Origin: Mycobacteroides sp. CBMA 271
GTDB lineage: Bacteria; Actinomycetota; Actinomycetes; Mycobacteriales; Mycobacteriaceae
NCBI RefSeq assembly: GCF_009729205.1
Contig: NZ_VTHB01000005.1
Span: forward strand, 62,001-126,000
Length of the DNA: 64,000 nucleotides
Reading direction: 5' to 3'
A model generated the notes under the pieces. The model ran no database searches, was not told where the DNA came from, and saw only the letters and a program-made list of their open reading frames with translations. Positions 27,351 to 39,674 of this stretch are shown here, in pieces. Each line of letters opens with the position of its first letter. The stretch's first letter is position 1. The translations under genes and the position numbers were made by a program.

Positions 27351-27755
27351 CTACTCCGCGATATCGGCGACGAAGACGCCCGCGAGCTTGTTCACCTGGC
27401 GCGTTGATCTGGTCAGCGACGGATCGCCCTGGCCCTGTTCCACGATGCGTGGGTTGATCACGTGGATCTGCTTGCCGCGGAACAGCGTGATGTCGGCGCC
27501 GCCGGCGGCGATCACGTTCTTGGTCCAGTTGGTTTTGCCATGGATCAGACCTATCGAGATGGCGCCGCCCTTGCGAAACGCGTTGACGGTCGTCTCGTAC
27601 TTGGCACCCGACGTGCGGCCGTAGTGCGTCACCGTTGCGAATGACGGCAAAAAGCGCGCAATGGGTGCCATCAGGGGGTTCATGTACTTGATCTGAACTC
27701 GCTCGAGCCAATCGGGCATGAGCATGGGCACGCCGGGCCGATCATTTGCTGACAT
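27351..27755 (-). CDS. Deazaflavin (F420)-dependent nitroreductase-like protein (DDN family)
   Basis: A 134-residue small split-barrel protein. The core pattern LPSFATVTHYGRTSGAKYETTVN, SIGLIHGKTNWTKNVIAAGGADI and HVINPRIV fits the mycobacterial nitroreductase/deazaflavin-dependent oxidoreductase family (the G-R-x-S-G-x-x-R/Y-x-T-x-v signature). These bind F420 or related cofactors. The start is assigned at 27755 (MSANDRPG), since upstream residues are Arg/Pro-rich and unlike the family. It is divergent from hisD with a dyad between. Confidence 0.78.
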   Translation of the reverse strand: MSANDRPGVPMLMPDWLERVQIKYMNPLMAPIARFLPSFATVTHYGRTSGAKYETTVNAFRKGGAISIGLIHGKTNWTKNVIAAGGADITLFRGKQIHVINPRIVEQGQGDPSLTRSTRQVNKLAGVFVADIAE

Positions 27756-27790
27756 GGGATTTCCGATCTTCGCGTAACAAGGGGATCTAA

Positions 27791-27818
27791 TAGACGCGAG
27801 TCTAATGAGACTGGCGTC
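27791..27818. promoter_or_regulatory. Inverted-repeat operator candidate between the DDN-like gene and hisD
   Basis: TAGAC-GCGA-GTCTA (27791-27804) is a perfect 5-4-5 dyad; a weaker copy AGAC-TGGC-GTC follows at 27808-27818. Both lie in the 113-base region between divergent starts. The binding protein is not in the immediate neighbourhood. Confidence 0.5.
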
Positions 27819-27868
27819 ACACGCAACCGGAGACTGCGCGGTAAATGGCCTTGAACAGCTCTGGGACA

Positions 27869-30946
<3,078 letters not shown>

Positions 30947-30950
<4 letters not shown>

Positions 30951-31597
30951 CCGGTGGCGGTCCAAAAGTCGTTGTTCTCGACTACGGTTCGGGCAACCTC
31001 CGGTCGGCTCAACGGGCACTGGAGCGGGTCGGCGCCGAGGTCACGGTAACCGCCGACGCCGAGGCGGCGCTCAATGCCGACGGCTTGGTGGTCCCCGGAG
31101 TGGGTGCTTTCGCGGCCTGCATGGAGGGCCTACGAAGGATCGACGGTGAGCGCATCATCGACGTGCGGCTGTCCGGCGGACGCCCAGTGCTGGGTGTGTG
31201 CGTGGGCATGCAGATCTTGTTCAGTCACGGAGTCGAATTCGGCGTCGACACCGAGGGCTGCGGTCAATGGCCAGGTGTGGTCAGCCGCCTCGACGCCCCG
31301 GTGATCCCGCATATGGGTTGGAACACCGTCGATTCCGCGCCGGGGTCAACGCTGTTCGCCGGGCTGGACGCCGATACACGCTTCTACTTTGTGCACTCAT
31401 ATGCGGTGCAGAAGTGGGAGCTGGAAACGCCCAGCGAGTCACCAATCGCCAAGCCATTGGTGACCTGGGCGACCCATCATGTGCCGTTCATCGCCGCGGT
31501 GGAGAATGGGCCACTGGCGGCCACCCAGTTCCATCCGGAGAAGAGTGGCGATGCGGGGGCCGTGTTGTTGAGCAATTGGGTGAAGGGAATCTCTTGA
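30947..31597 (+). CDS. hisH: Imidazole glycerol phosphate synthase, glutamine amidotransferase subunit
   Basis: Supplies ammonia to HisF. The 216-residue class-I amidotransferase has the nucleophile cysteine in [27 protein letters not shown] at the N-terminus, FVHSYAV and the His-Glu dyad in [12 protein letters not shown]. The GTG start overlaps the hisB stop (GTGA). Confidence 0.95.
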
Positions 31598-32325
31598 GTC
31601 TCGTTCTATTACCGGCGGTTGACGTCGCCGATGGGCAGGCGGTCCGCCTCGTGCAGGGCAAGGCAGGCAGCGAAACCACTTATGGCTCACCGCGAGATGC
31701 GGCGCTGACGTGGCAGAACGACGGTGCCGAATGGGTGCACCTGGTGGATCTGGACGCGGCCTTCGGTCGCGGTTCCAATCGCGAGCTGCTCGCGCAGGTG
31801 GTTGGTGAACTCGATGTCAAGGTGGAGCTTTCCGGCGGCATCCGAGATGACGATTCGCTGACGGCTGCGCTCGCAACCGGTTGCGCCCGAGTCAATCTCG
31901 GCACCGCTGCGCTGGAGGATCCCGATTGGTGTGCCTCGGCGATCGCCCGGCACGGCGAGCGGGTGGCCGTCGGCCTCGATGTGGAGATCATCGACGGTGA
32001 GCACCGTCTGCGCGGTCGCGGCTGGGTCAGCGACGGCGGCGACCTGTGGGAGGTACTGGAACGGCTGCGTTCCCAAGGGTGTACGCGTTACGTCGTCACC
32101 GACGTGACGAAGGACGGCACTCTCACCGGCCCGAACCTGGAACTGCTGGCGCAGGTCGCGGGCGTCGCGAATGCTCCCGTCATCGCCTCCGGGGGAGTGT
32201 CGAGCCTGGACGATCTGCGTGCCATCGCGGAGTTGACCGGCGCAGGCATTGAGGGTGCGATCGTCGGAAAGGCTCTCTACGCAGGCCGTTTCACTTTGCC
32301 CGACGCATTGGCTGCCGTTTCCTGA
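31594..32325 (+). CDS. hisA: ProFAR isomerase HisA, probably the dual His/Trp enzyme PriA
   Basis: A (beta/alpha)8 isomerase acting on ProFAR; in mycobacteria this protein (PriA) also isomerises phosphoribosyl-anthranilate, replacing TrpF. The 243-residue product has [21 protein letters not shown] (catalytic Asp), [20 protein letters not shown] and [12 protein letters not shown] (second Asp). The start is TTG 31594, overlapping the hisH stop, with GAAGGGA six bases before it. No trpF is present in the trp genes of this window, which fits the dual role. Confidence 0.93.
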   Translation: MSLVLLPAVDVADGQAVRLVQGKAGSETTYGSPRDAALTWQNDGAEWVHLVDLDAAFGRGSNRELLAQVVGELDVKVELSGGIRDDDSLTAALATGCARVNLGTAALEDPDWCASAIARHGERVAVGLDVEIIDGEHRLRGRGWVSDGGDLWEVLERLRSQGCTRYVVTDVTKDGTLTGPNLELLAQVAGVANAPVIASGGVSSLDDLRAIAELTGAGIEGAIVGKALYAGRFTLPDALAAVS

Positions 32326-32326
32326 C

Positions 32327-33142
32327 ATGCCCACAACCGCGGAGCTGGTAGCGCTAGTTTCAGAGGCGTCCACGATCCTGGACGTGGCGGCGCAGCGCTT
32401 TGTGGCCGGACACGGCGCCGATGGCGTGGTGTTCAAAGGCGGCAAGGATTTCGCCACCGAAGAGGATCTGGCCATCGAACGGATGGTGGTCGAGGCACTT
32501 ACCGAGCGCACCGGGATCGCCGTGCACGGTGAGGAATTCGGCGGCCCGGCCGTGGATTCCGGGCTGGTGTGGGTGGTGGACCCCATCGACGGCACCGTGA
32601 ACTACGCGGCGGGTTCCCCCATGGCCGCGATCCTCTTGGGGCTGCTCCTGGACGGAGTACCGGTCGCCGGCTTGACCTGGCTGCCCTTCATGCGGGAGAA
32701 GTACACCGCCGTTACTGGGGGCCCGTTACTGCGCAACGGCGTTGCGATGCCCCCGTTGCCAGTAACCGATCTGGCCGATGTCGCCGTCGGTTTGGGCACC
32801 TTCAACGTCGACTGGAAGGGACGCGTGCCGGGCCGCTACCGGCTGACCGTCCTGGAGAAGCTGAGCCGGATCACCTCCCGGCTGCGGATGCACGGGAGCA
32901 CCGGTATCGACTTGGCGTTCACCGCAGGCGGAATACTGGGCGGTGCAGTGAGTTTCGGTGCGCACGTGTGGGATCATGCCGCCGGTATCGCGTTGGTGCA
33001 GTCGGCGGGCGGGCACGCGACCGATCTGCGTGGTGATCCCTGGACGCCCGATTCGCCGTCGTTGCTGGTGGCGGCGCCCGGCGTGCATGAACAGATCCTG
33101 GAAGTGCTGGCCGAGGTCGGGGATCCGGAGGACTACCGATGA
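32327..33142 (+). CDS. impA: Inositol-monophosphatase-family phosphatase (ImpA)
   Basis: A 271-residue Mg-dependent phosphatase of the IMPase superfamily. Metal-site motifs are [24 protein letters not shown] and [16 protein letters not shown]. It lies inside the his operon between hisA and hisF, as Rv1604 (impA) does in M. tuberculosis. The family includes inositol-1-phosphatases and the actinobacterial HisN histidinol phosphatases, so the location leaves both roles open; I keep impA by synteny. ATG 32327 follows the hisA stop by one base; the end overlaps hisF by four. Confidence 0.85.
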   Translation: MPTTAELVALVSEASTILDVAAQRFVAGHGADGVVFKGGKDFATEEDLAIERMVVEALTERTGIAVHGEEFGGPAVDSGLVWVVDPIDGTVNYAAGSPMAAILLGLLLDGVPVAGLTWLPFMREKYTAVTGGPLLRNGVAMPPLPVTDLADVAVGLGTFNVDWKGRVPGRYRLTVLEKLSRITSRLRMHGSTGIDLAFTAGGILGGAVSFGAHVWDHAAGIALVQSAGGHATDLRGDPWTPDSPSLLVAAPGVHEQILEVLAEVGDPEDYR

Positions 33143-33912
33143 GTGTTGCCACCCGTGTCATCGCCTGCCTTGACGTCGACGACGGTCGCGTGGTTAAGGG
33201 TGTGAACTTCGAAAACCTGCGTGACGCTGGCGATCCGGTCGAATTGGCCGCCGCGTACGACGCCGAGGGCGTGGACGAACTCACCTTCCTTGACGTCACC
33301 GCATCCTCGTCGGGCCGGGCCACCATGCTGGATGTGGTGCGCCGGACCGCTGAGCAGGTCTTCATTCCACTGACCGTCGGTGGCGGCGTGCGCGCGGTGG
33401 AAGACGTAGACGTGCTGCTGCGGGCCGGGGCCGACAAGGTGGGCGTCAACACCGCGGCTATTGCACGCCCGGACCTGCTGGCCGAGCTGGCACAGCGGTT
33501 CGGATCGCAGTGCATCGTGCTGAGCGTCGACGCGCGCCGGGTCCGTGAATCCGATGCGCCCACCGCGTCCGGATGGGAAGTCACCACCCACGGCGGGCGC
33601 AAGGGCACCGGCATCGACGCGATCGAATGGACCCAGCGCGGTGCAGAGTTGGGGGTAGGGGAGATCTTGCTTAACTCCATGGACGCCGACGGCACCAAGG
33701 CCGGATTCGACCTTCCGATGATCGCGGCCGCCCGCGCGGCGGTGGACGTGCCCGTCATCGCCAGCGGCGGAGCCGGCGCCATCGAACATTTCGCGCCCGC
33801 CGTGCAGGCCGGTGCGGATGCGGTGTTGGCGGCCAGTGTCTTTCACTTCCGGGAACTCACCATCGGCCAGGTGAAGGCGGCCATGGCGGCAGCAGGGATC
33901 ACGGTGCGATGA
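33139..33912 (+). CDS. hisF: Imidazole glycerol phosphate synthase, cyclase subunit
   Basis: Uses HisH-derived ammonia to form IGP and AICAR. The 257-residue barrel has [24 protein letters not shown] (catalytic Asp), [31 protein letters not shown] (second Asp), [17 protein letters not shown] and [17 protein letters not shown] overlaps join it to impA and hisI. Confidence 0.96.
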   Translation: MSVATRVIACLDVDDGRVVKGVNFENLRDAGDPVELAAAYDAEGVDELTFLDVTASSSGRATMLDVVRRTAEQVFIPLTVGGGVRAVEDVDVLLRAGADKVGVNTAAIARPDLLAELAQRFGSQCIVLSVDARRVRESDAPTASGWEVTTHGGRKGTGIDAIEWTQRGAELGVGEILLNSMDADGTKAGFDLPMIAAARAAVDVPVIASGGAGAIEHFAPAVQAGADAVLAASVFHFRELTIGQVKAAMAAAGITVR

Positions 33913-34265
33913 CCGAGCTGGATCCGGCGATCGCCAGCCGATTGAAGCGTGACGCCGCCGGCCTGGTGACGGCCGTGGTGCAGGAACACGGCACCGGCAC
34001 GGTCCTGATGGTGGCGTGGATGAATGACGAAGCCTTGGCGCAGACCCTGGCGACGCGGCGCGGCACCTACTTCTCGCGGTCGCGTCAGCGCCTATGGGTC
34101 AAGGGTGAGACGTCGGGCCACACCCAATACGTGCACTCGGTGCGGCTGGATTGCGACGGTGACACGCTCGTCCTCGAAGTCGAACAGACCGGGCCGGCCT
34201 GCCACACTGGGGCGCACAGTTGCTTCGATCGCGATGAGTTACTTGCGCGCGCGGAGGAACTCTAG
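33909..34265 (+). CDS. hisI: Phosphoribosyl-AMP cyclohydrolase
   Basis: Zn enzyme opening the adenine ring of PR-AMP. The 118-residue single-domain form has [38 protein letters not shown], the metal-ligand [26 protein letters not shown] region with its three cysteines. It lacks a HisE domain, so PR-ATP pyrophosphatase is encoded elsewhere. Last his gene here; its end overlaps the convergent peroxiredoxin gene by 27 bases. Confidence 0.96.
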   Translation: MTELDPAIASRLKRDAAGLVTAVVQEHGTGTVLMVAWMNDEALAQTLATRRGTYFSRSRQRLWVKGETSGHTQYVHSVRLDCDGDTLVLEVEQTGPACHTGAHSCFDRDELLARAEEL

Positions 34266-34697
34266 CGCCTTGTCCGCATGCGCGTTCATGTTGAGCTCGC
34301 TGGAGAACACCTCGAGGACCGTCTTGTCGGTGTCGATGATGAACGTGGTCCGCTTGACCGGAGCCAGCTTGCCCAGTAGTCCGCGCTTGACGCCGAATGC
34401 ACTTGAGACCTTGCCGCCGGTATCCGAGAGCAGCGGGTAGTCAAACTTGCGCTTGTCGGCGAAGTCGGCCTGCTTCTCCACCGAGTCGACGCTGATACCG
34501 ACGCGGGCGGCGCCCACTTCCTTGAATTCGCTTGCCAGATCACGGAAATGGCAAGCCTCGGCAGTGCAGCCGGGGGTGTTGGCCGCCGGGTAGAAAAACA
34601 GCACGACCGGTCCGTCAGCCAGGAGCGTGGAGAGGCTGCGAGTGGTTCCGGTCTGGTCCGGAAGTTCGAAGTCGGCGACACGATCACCAGGTTTCAT
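34239..34697 (-). CDS. bcpB: Thiol peroxidase of the Bcp/PrxQ family
   Basis: A 152-residue peroxiredoxin that reduces hydroperoxides in the cytosol. The peroxidatic cysteine is in [21 protein letters not shown], where CTAEAC also offers the Cys-X4-Cys resolving arrangement of Prx[27 protein letters not shown] follows. ATG 34697 ([15 protein letters not shown]) is the family start. It corresponds to Rv1608c (bcpB) by position. The 3' end overlaps hisI. Confidence 0.92.
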   Translation of the reverse strand: MKPGDRVADFELPDQTGTTRSLSTLLADGPVVLFFYPAANTPGCTAEACHFRDLASEFKEVGAARVGISVDSVEKQADFADKRKFDYPLLSDTGGKVSSAFGVKRGLLGKLAPVKRTTFIIDTDKTVLEVFSSELNMNAHADKALEFLRARK

Positions 34698-34707
34698 GAG
34701 TCGCACG

Positions 34708-35136
34708 CTACGCCAGGGCGTGAGACAGTCGGTTTCCCAGGGCGGTGATTGTCTGCATGTCACCACGGACACCGGGTGCCCACGGCAGTCCCAGCCGGTC
34801 TTTGGTCTTGTTGACATACCGGGGAATCACGTGGAGGTGAAAATGAAACTCCGTCTGCCATGCGTGCGCGCCGCAGCAGTTCAGGAGGTTCACTCCATCG
34901 GCCCCGAGTTCAGTAACGACTGCTTTGGCTATCCGCTGGGCGGTCAACGTGACGGCGCTCAGATCATCGGTCGGTATCTCGAGCAGATCCTTGCTGTGCT
35001 GCTTCGGAACCACCAGGAGGTGTCCGTCTGAGCCGGGGTTGATATCCATGAAGGCGTACGTTTTGGCGTCCTCAGCGACGCGTACACCGGGTACTGCACC
35101 GGAAACGATTCCGCAAAACAAGCAGTCATCGGCCAC
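34708..35136 (-). CDS. HIT-family nucleotide hydrolase/transferase
   Basis: A 142-residue histidine-triad protein. CLFCGIVSG at the N-terminus is a typical zinc-site start and FHFHLHVIPRY is the HIT motif (His-x-His-x-His). It probably hydrolyses nucleotide phosphoramidates or adenylates. The start is GTG 35136; TAGCGT ends six bases upstream with no ribosome site, suggesting a leaderless message. A LexA-box-like sequence lies at 35163-35178. It precedes bcpB by ten bases on the same strand. Confidence 0.9.
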   Translation of the reverse strand: MADDCLFCGIVSGAVPGVRVAEDAKTYAFMDINPGSDGHLLVVPKQHSKDLLEIPTDDLSAVTLTAQRIAKAVVTELGADGVNLLNCCGAHAWQTEFHFHLHVIPRYVNKTKDRLGLPWAPGVRGDMQTITALGNRLSHALA

Positions 35137-35464
35137 GGCCCTACGCTAAAGGCATTGATCTGTCGAACATACATTCCATAGCATGAGACTCGTGAGATGT
35201 GGCCGAACAGGCCCGCATATCGGCTCGACATGATGAGGTGCGACGTGCCATCGACGAACGTGACGGTGTTTCTGCCCGGCGGTGCGGTGTGGGAGTTTCA
35301 CTGCGAATTGCGCTGGCGCGCTATGTTTCCGCGGCACTCTCGGCGATCTTCCTCATGCGAACACCCGAGTGCCGGGAGCTGCAGTGCGGGTTCCCGGGCC
35401 GGCCCGTCGTCACAACGGCCGGGCACGCCCGAGACTCATATGCGATCCCGGGCGTGCCGATACA
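35137..35464. other. 328-base intergenic region between the HIT gene and mmpL
   Basis: Holds the HIT promoter (TAGCGT, minus strand 35148-35143), a partial LexA-box-like dyad (35163-35178) and a strong hairpin just behind mmpL (35422-35458). Short open frames here have no recognisable product; I do not call a gene. Confidence 0.6.
35422..35458 (-). terminator. Hairpin after mmpL (candidate terminator)
   Basis: A perfect 10-base stem, GGCACGCCCG (35422-35431) with CGGGCGTGCC (35449-35458), loop 17 bases, starting seven bases beyond the mmpL stop. No T-run follows, as is usual for mycobacterial terminators. Confidence 0.55.
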
Positions 35465-38278
35465 TCAGCGGGCGGGTAGCGGGCGGGACCGGATCAGTCG
35501 CGGCCACCAGAACAGCGGCCCGAGCAGCCGAGCTATCGCCGGAGTGATGAACGAACGCACGATGAGCGTGTCGAGCAGTAGACCAAGTCCGATGATGGAG
35601 CCCAACTGGCCCACGGACAGCAGGTCACTGGAGAGCATCGCCATCATCGTGGTCGCGAACACGATGCCCGCGGTGGTGACCACCTTGCCGGAGTTGGCCA
35701 CCGCTCTGATCAGGCCGGTGTTGAGTCCGGCCTTGCTTTCCTCGAGGTAGCGGGAGATCAGCAGAAGGTTGTAGTCCGATCCGACCGCCACCAGGATGAT
35801 GAAGGTGATGGGCAGGTTCAGCCAGCTCAGCGGTATGCCTAGGAAGTGCTGCCAGACCAACACCGATAAGCCGAATGCTCCGGAGTAGGAGAACGCGACG
35901 GTGCCGACGATGACGAGCGCCGCCACCACGCTCCTGGTGATCAGTAGCATCACCAGGAAAATCAAGGCGAATGCCGCGATGGCAGCGATCAACAGATCAA
36001 TCTTGGTGGCGTCCTGGATGTCCCAGTACGTCGCCGCCGCACCTCCCAAATAGACCCGTGACCCGGCCAGCGTCGTGCCCTTGAGCGCCTCCTTGGCGGC
36101 AGGCAGATAGGCCTTTGCTTGGGCTACGCCTTCGGGGCTGAGTGCCTCGCCATCGTGGTAAATCATGTAGCGGGCCGATTTGCCGTCCGGCGAGATGAAG
36201 TATTTGAGGTCGATCTGGAAGTACGGATTGTCGAAGGCCTCCGGCGGCAAATAGAAGAACTCATCGTTCTTGGAACTGTCGAAGGCGTACCCGAGATCCA
36301 TCATTTGGCGGCCCAACTCCTTCATCTGGGTCAGCATCGGCCGCATGGTGCTCTGCTCGGTCAGCACCACCTTCCTCATGTTGTCCAATTCGGCGGCGCT
36401 CTTACCGATCACATCGACAAGCTGCGGTGTGACCGCGTCCTGTATGAGCGCTGCCTTGAGGGTGTCGTCCGCCGCATCGGTCATCGAGTCGACCTGATCG
36501 GTCATGTCGAACAGTGACCTCAGCGCCCAGCACATCGGGATGTCGGCGCAGTGCGGCTCCCAGTAGAAGTAGTTTCGCAGCGGCCGGAACTGGTCGTCGA
36601 AATTGGCCAGTGTGTCGCGCATGGCGACGGTGGTGTCCTTCATCTCCTGCGCGCCCTTGACGGAAATACGTGCCGCACCGGCCTGCTGGCCGGTGAGTTC
36701 CTGCTGTTGGCGCATCAGGGTGGCCATTCGATCGGTGATATCGGCCATCTGGGTGAATCGGTCGGTGAGATCGGTGAGGAACGGGATCAATTCGTTGATC
36801 TTGGTTCCCATCGTCCCCATCGTGTAGGTGAACGATGAATGCTCCAACGGCGTGCCCAATGGTCTGGTGACACTTTGGATCATCGCGACGCCGGGGGTGT
36901 GAAACACCTCGCGCGCCACCTTGTCCAGTGCGATCATGTCCGTCGAATTGCGCATGTCGTGATCGGATTCGACCATCAACATGTCGCTGTTGAGCTTGCT
37001 TACTGGGAAGTGTCGATCCGCGGCCGCATATCCCTGATTGGCGGGAGTATCTGCCGACACGTATATCCGGTCATTGTAGTTCGGCCGATAGGTCGGAAGG
37101 GTGATCGACCCTATGAGCACCACGACGCTGCTTACCACCAGGATGCGACCGGGCCAGCGTACGACCACCGTGCCGACCTTTCGCCAAATGCCCGCGCTTG
37201 CTTTGACTTTCGGCTCGAAGGCGCCGAAGCGACTGCCCAATGCCAGCACGGCCGGCCCGAATGTGAGGGATGCCGCGACAGCCATGAGCGTTGCTACCGC
37301 GCACGGGATCCCCATCGTGTTGAAGTAGTTGAGGCGGGTGAACTGAAGGCAGAATGTCGCGCCGGCGATCGCCAGGCCCGATCCCAGGATGACGTGGGAT
37401 ACGCCCCGGACAGCCGAGTAATAGGCCGCCTCGCGGTCCTCGCCCGCATGACGGGCCTCTTGATACCGGCCGATCAGGAAGATCGCATAGTCGGTTCCGG
37501 CGCCGAGGATCAGCGCAACGAGGATGTTGGACGCGAAGACGGAGATGCCAATCAGCTTGTGATAGGCCAGGAACGCCACGACGCCGCGACCGCACGTCAG
37601 CTCGACCATGACCACGAGCAGCGTCAGCAATGCTGTGGAGATCGACCGGTAGACGATCAGCAGCATCACCGCGATGATGGCGATCGTCACGTACATCATC
37701 GTGATCATGCTTTCGTTGCCCACTTTGAGCATGTCCGAGGACAGCGGTGCGGAGCCGGAAACGTAAACCTTGAGGCCCTGGGGTGGTTGAACCTCGGAGA
37801 TCAACTCGCGCACGGCTCGGATCGAGTCATCGGAGACCGTCGAGCCCTGGTCGCCGGCAACGCGCACGAGCGTGTATGCCGCCATTCCGTCGGCGCTCTG
37901 CACACCCGCGGCAGTCGTGCCCTGACCCCAGAGGTTCATGACGTACTGGACGTGCTTCTTGTCGTTCTCCAGCTTGCTCGCCAGCACGTCGTAGAACTTG
38001 TGATCGGCGTCGTTCAGCTTGTGGTCACCCTCGAGAATCACCATCACCAGGCTGTTGCTATCGGATTCTTTGAACGATTCGCCGATATGTATCAGTGCGG
38101 TGGACGACGGTGCGTCCAGCGGCACCAGCGGACCCTGATTGGCGTCGGTCACGGGCTCCAGCTGCGGGACGATGACGTTGACCAGGACGGCCAGTGCGAG
38201 CCAGGCCAGGATCACCAGCGGGGAAAACGTGCGAATTGCCTTCGCGAAGAATGGCTTTCGGGCCGCGTGCGTGCTCAT
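35465..38278 (-). CDS. mmpL: MmpL-family RND transporter
   Basis: A 937-residue membrane exporter. It has two MMPL repeats, each a helix, a large extracytoplasmic loop and a five- to six-helix bundle. The proton-relay motifs are GAGTDYAIFLIGRYQEAR (Asp263-Tyr264) and VGSDYNLLLISRYLEE (Asp835-Tyr836). Length and the mmpS partner resemble the MmpL4/MmpL5 group that exports siderophores and drugs; MmpL3 and trehalose-lipid types differ. The start is ATG 38278, which overlaps the mmpS stop (ATGA). The divergent MarR gene is the likely regulator. Confidence 0.92.
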   Translation of the reverse strand: MSTHAARKPFFAKAIRTFSPLVILAWLALAVLVNVIVPQLEPVTDANQGPLVPLDAPSSTALIHIGESFKESDSNSLVMVILEGDHKLNDADHKFYDVLASKLENDKKHVQYVMNLWGQGTTAAGVQSADGMAAYTLVRVAGDQGSTVSDDSIRAVRELISEVQPPQGLKVYVSGSAPLSSDMLKVGNESMITMMYVTIAIIAVMLLIVYRSISTALLTLLVVMVELTCGRGVVAFLAYHKLIGISVFASNILVALILGAGTDYAIFLIGRYQEARHAGEDREAAYYSAVRGVSHVILGSGLAIAGATFCLQFTRLNYFNTMGIPCAVATLMAVAASLTFGPAVLALGSRFGAFEPKVKASAGIWRKVGTVVVRWPGRILVVSSVVVLIGSITLPTYRPNYNDRIYVSADTPANQGYAAADRHFPVSKLNSDMLMVESDHDMRNSTDMIALDKVAREVFHTPGVAMIQSVTRPLGTPLEHSSFTYTMGTMGTKINELIPFLTDLTDRFTQMADITDRMATLMRQQQELTGQQAGAARISVKGAQEMKDTTVAMRDTLANFDDQFRPLRNYFYWEPHCADIPMCWALRSLFDMTDQVDSMTDAADDTLKAALIQDAVTPQLVDVIGKSAAELDNMRKVVLTEQSTMRPMLTQMKELGRQMMDLGYAFDSSKNDEFFYLPPEAFDNPYFQIDLKYFISPDGKSARYMIYHDGEALSPEGVAQAKAYLPAAKEALKGTTLAGSRVYLGGAAATYWDIQDATKIDLLIAAIAAFALIFLVMLLITRSVVAALVIVGTVAFSYSGAFGLSVLVWQHFLGIPLSWLNLPITFIILVAVGSDYNLLLISRYLEESKAGLNTGLIRAVANSGKVVTTAGIVFATTMMAMLSSDLLSVGQLGSIIGLGLLLDTLIVRSFITPAIARLLGPLFWWPRLIRSRPLPAR

Positions 38279-38718
38279 GCGGACAGCACCTGGCACCAGA
38301 CGCCGGCGTGCTCGCCGGTTGCCGTGTGCTCTGAACGGACCAATCCGTCCACCGTGATGCGGCAGCCGACATTCTGGCCTGCCACCTGCGCCGTGATGTC
38401 ACCCGTCGCGGTGGTCAGGACGGTTGTCTCGGTGTGCGTCCAGGGCAATGCGGTGGGCTGGACGTCGACCGGTCTGTTGTTGGTGTCCCAGTAGCTCACC
38501 CGCGCCCAGCCGCCGTAGTCACCGAACACCTCGTACACGATGTTCTTGGGATTGAATTGCACGACGGCGAAATTGCCCCCGGGGCTGCGGGTCATGTCCT
38601 GCGAGCCGAAGATCCCGTGCGCGAATTTGATAGCAAGTCCCGCCGTGAGCAGCACAACCACGGTCAGCGTGGGCAACCAGATCTTGTTGACCACGCGACG
38701 GCTCCTGGAAACGCTCAT
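38275..38718 (-). CDS. mmpS: MmpS-family membrane accessory protein
   Basis: A 147-residue protein with one N-terminal membrane helix (IWLPTLTVVVLLTAGLAIKFAHG) and an extracytoplasmic beta-domain (NPKNIVYEVFGDYGGWARVSYWDTNNRP, with C-terminal GCRITVDGLVRSEHTATGEHAGVWCQVLSA). This is the mycobacterial MmpS family, partner of the cognate MmpL. Translationally coupled to mmpL by an ATGA overlap. Confidence 0.92.
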   Translation of the reverse strand: MSVSRSRRVVNKIWLPTLTVVVLLTAGLAIKFAHGIFGSQDMTRSPGGNFAVVQFNPKNIVYEVFGDYGGWARVSYWDTNNRPVDVQPTALPWTHTETTVLTTATGDITAQVAGQNVGCRITVDGLVRSEHTATGEHAGVWCQVLSA

Positions 38719-39111
38719 AGCGACACCTTTCGATGTTCTAGGCCCACTCGTCCCGCACGTGCGGGTTGAGGAGTCGGTTCATGTCGCCACACCGAAGGTG
38801 CTGCGAAAACATGGTCGTCAGCGATGACGTACGCAAGCTCGATACCCGATCTGCGTCGGACGCCCGTGGATGCGCTGGCTACATCGCAGCTTATGCGTGA
38901 CAGATACTATACAAGTTATGTATTAGGTGTCTATCTCTCGAATGAGATCCTCATCTCAGGGGGAGTGGCGGCGAATTCGGCTAAGCTGCGCCGGCTCCGG
39001 CCGTGGGATACGGCCGAGCTCTCGGTGACAGCGTCAAAGGTCCGATAGCCTGAGGCCAGCACGCGTTTTACCTGGTATCCCTCGGTGCGAGAGGGTCGAA
39101 GAAGGGGCACA
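38719..39111. promoter_or_regulatory. Divergent mmpS / marR control region (393 bases)
   Basis: No convincing gene. It holds three symmetric elements: CCCGCACGTGCGGG, a perfect 14-base palindrome 34 bases upstream of mmpS (38752-38765); an AT-rich imperfect dyad at 38904-38923 with TATAGT/TATACA -10-like hexamers; and TGAGAT-CCTC-ATCTCA (38943-38958), a perfect 6-4-6 dyad. The AT-rich island (about 38900-38935) is where promoters would be expected. Confidence 0.55.
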
Positions 39112-39603
39112 ATGGCCGTCCACGAGAGCTCGATTACCGTACGAGACTGGACGCAGCACCGGCCGGACCTCGACACCTCCTCGATGGAGATGATCGGCTT
39201 GTTGAAGCGGGCATCGGGCCTGCTCGCGAGGGTCGTCGAGCCCCTCAATGCGTCAATCCCCATCGCAGAGCCCGAACACGACATTCTTGTCGTGCTGCGC
39301 CACCGCAAGGGTCCCGTGATCGCACGCCACATCGCGGAAGAGCTCGGCGTGTCGCAGGCATGGATAAGCAGGACGCTGCGTCGGCTCGAAGAACGCGGAT
39401 ACGTCCGTCGGGAGGCGAACGCCAACGACCGGCGGGCCGCCATCATCAGCATGACCGCCAGCGGGCGCAGAGTCGTCGATGAGTCCTTCCCCGAAAAGTT
39501 GAGTGTGGAAAGTGCGGCGCTTGCCGGGCTTGGGGACGAGCGGGACTCGGTGGTGGCGAGTTTGAAGCGACTTGTCGAGGCCCTGAAGGCGTATGAGGGT
39601 TAG
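39112..39603 (+). CDS. MarR-family regulator, probable repressor of mmpS-mmpL
   Basis: A 163-residue winged-helix regulator. The DNA-binding core is [54 protein letters not shown] with the classical DRRAA wing. ATG 39112 has GAAGGGG four bases upstream and is preferred over a frame start at 39085. It is divergent from mmpS-mmpL, the same layout as the MarR-type regulator of mmpS5-mmpL5 in M. tuberculosis, though I see little sequence likeness to that protein. The ligand is unknown. Confidence 0.88.
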   Translation: MAVHESSITVRDWTQHRPDLDTSSMEMIGLLKRASGLLARVVEPLNASIPIAEPEHDILVVLRHRKGPVIARHIAEELGVSQAWISRTLRRLEERGYVRREANANDRRAAIISMTASGRRVVDESFPEKLSVESAALAGLGDERDSVVASLKRLVEALKAYEG

Positions 39604-39674
39604 GCGCGCGGTCGGCACCCCGCTGCTGGTGGTATAGCCAAATCGGCTGGCGTGTGTCTGGGAGAATGGCAGCC

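Noticed and set aside
38824..39048. 74-residue open frame between mmpS and marR
   Set aside because: It overlaps the regulatory dyads, has no ribosome site and no recognisable product; more likely non-coding.
39604..39674. Trp attenuator or leader peptide before trpE
   Set aside because: Only 71 bases separate marR and trpE; I find no Trp-codon leader or competing hairpins.
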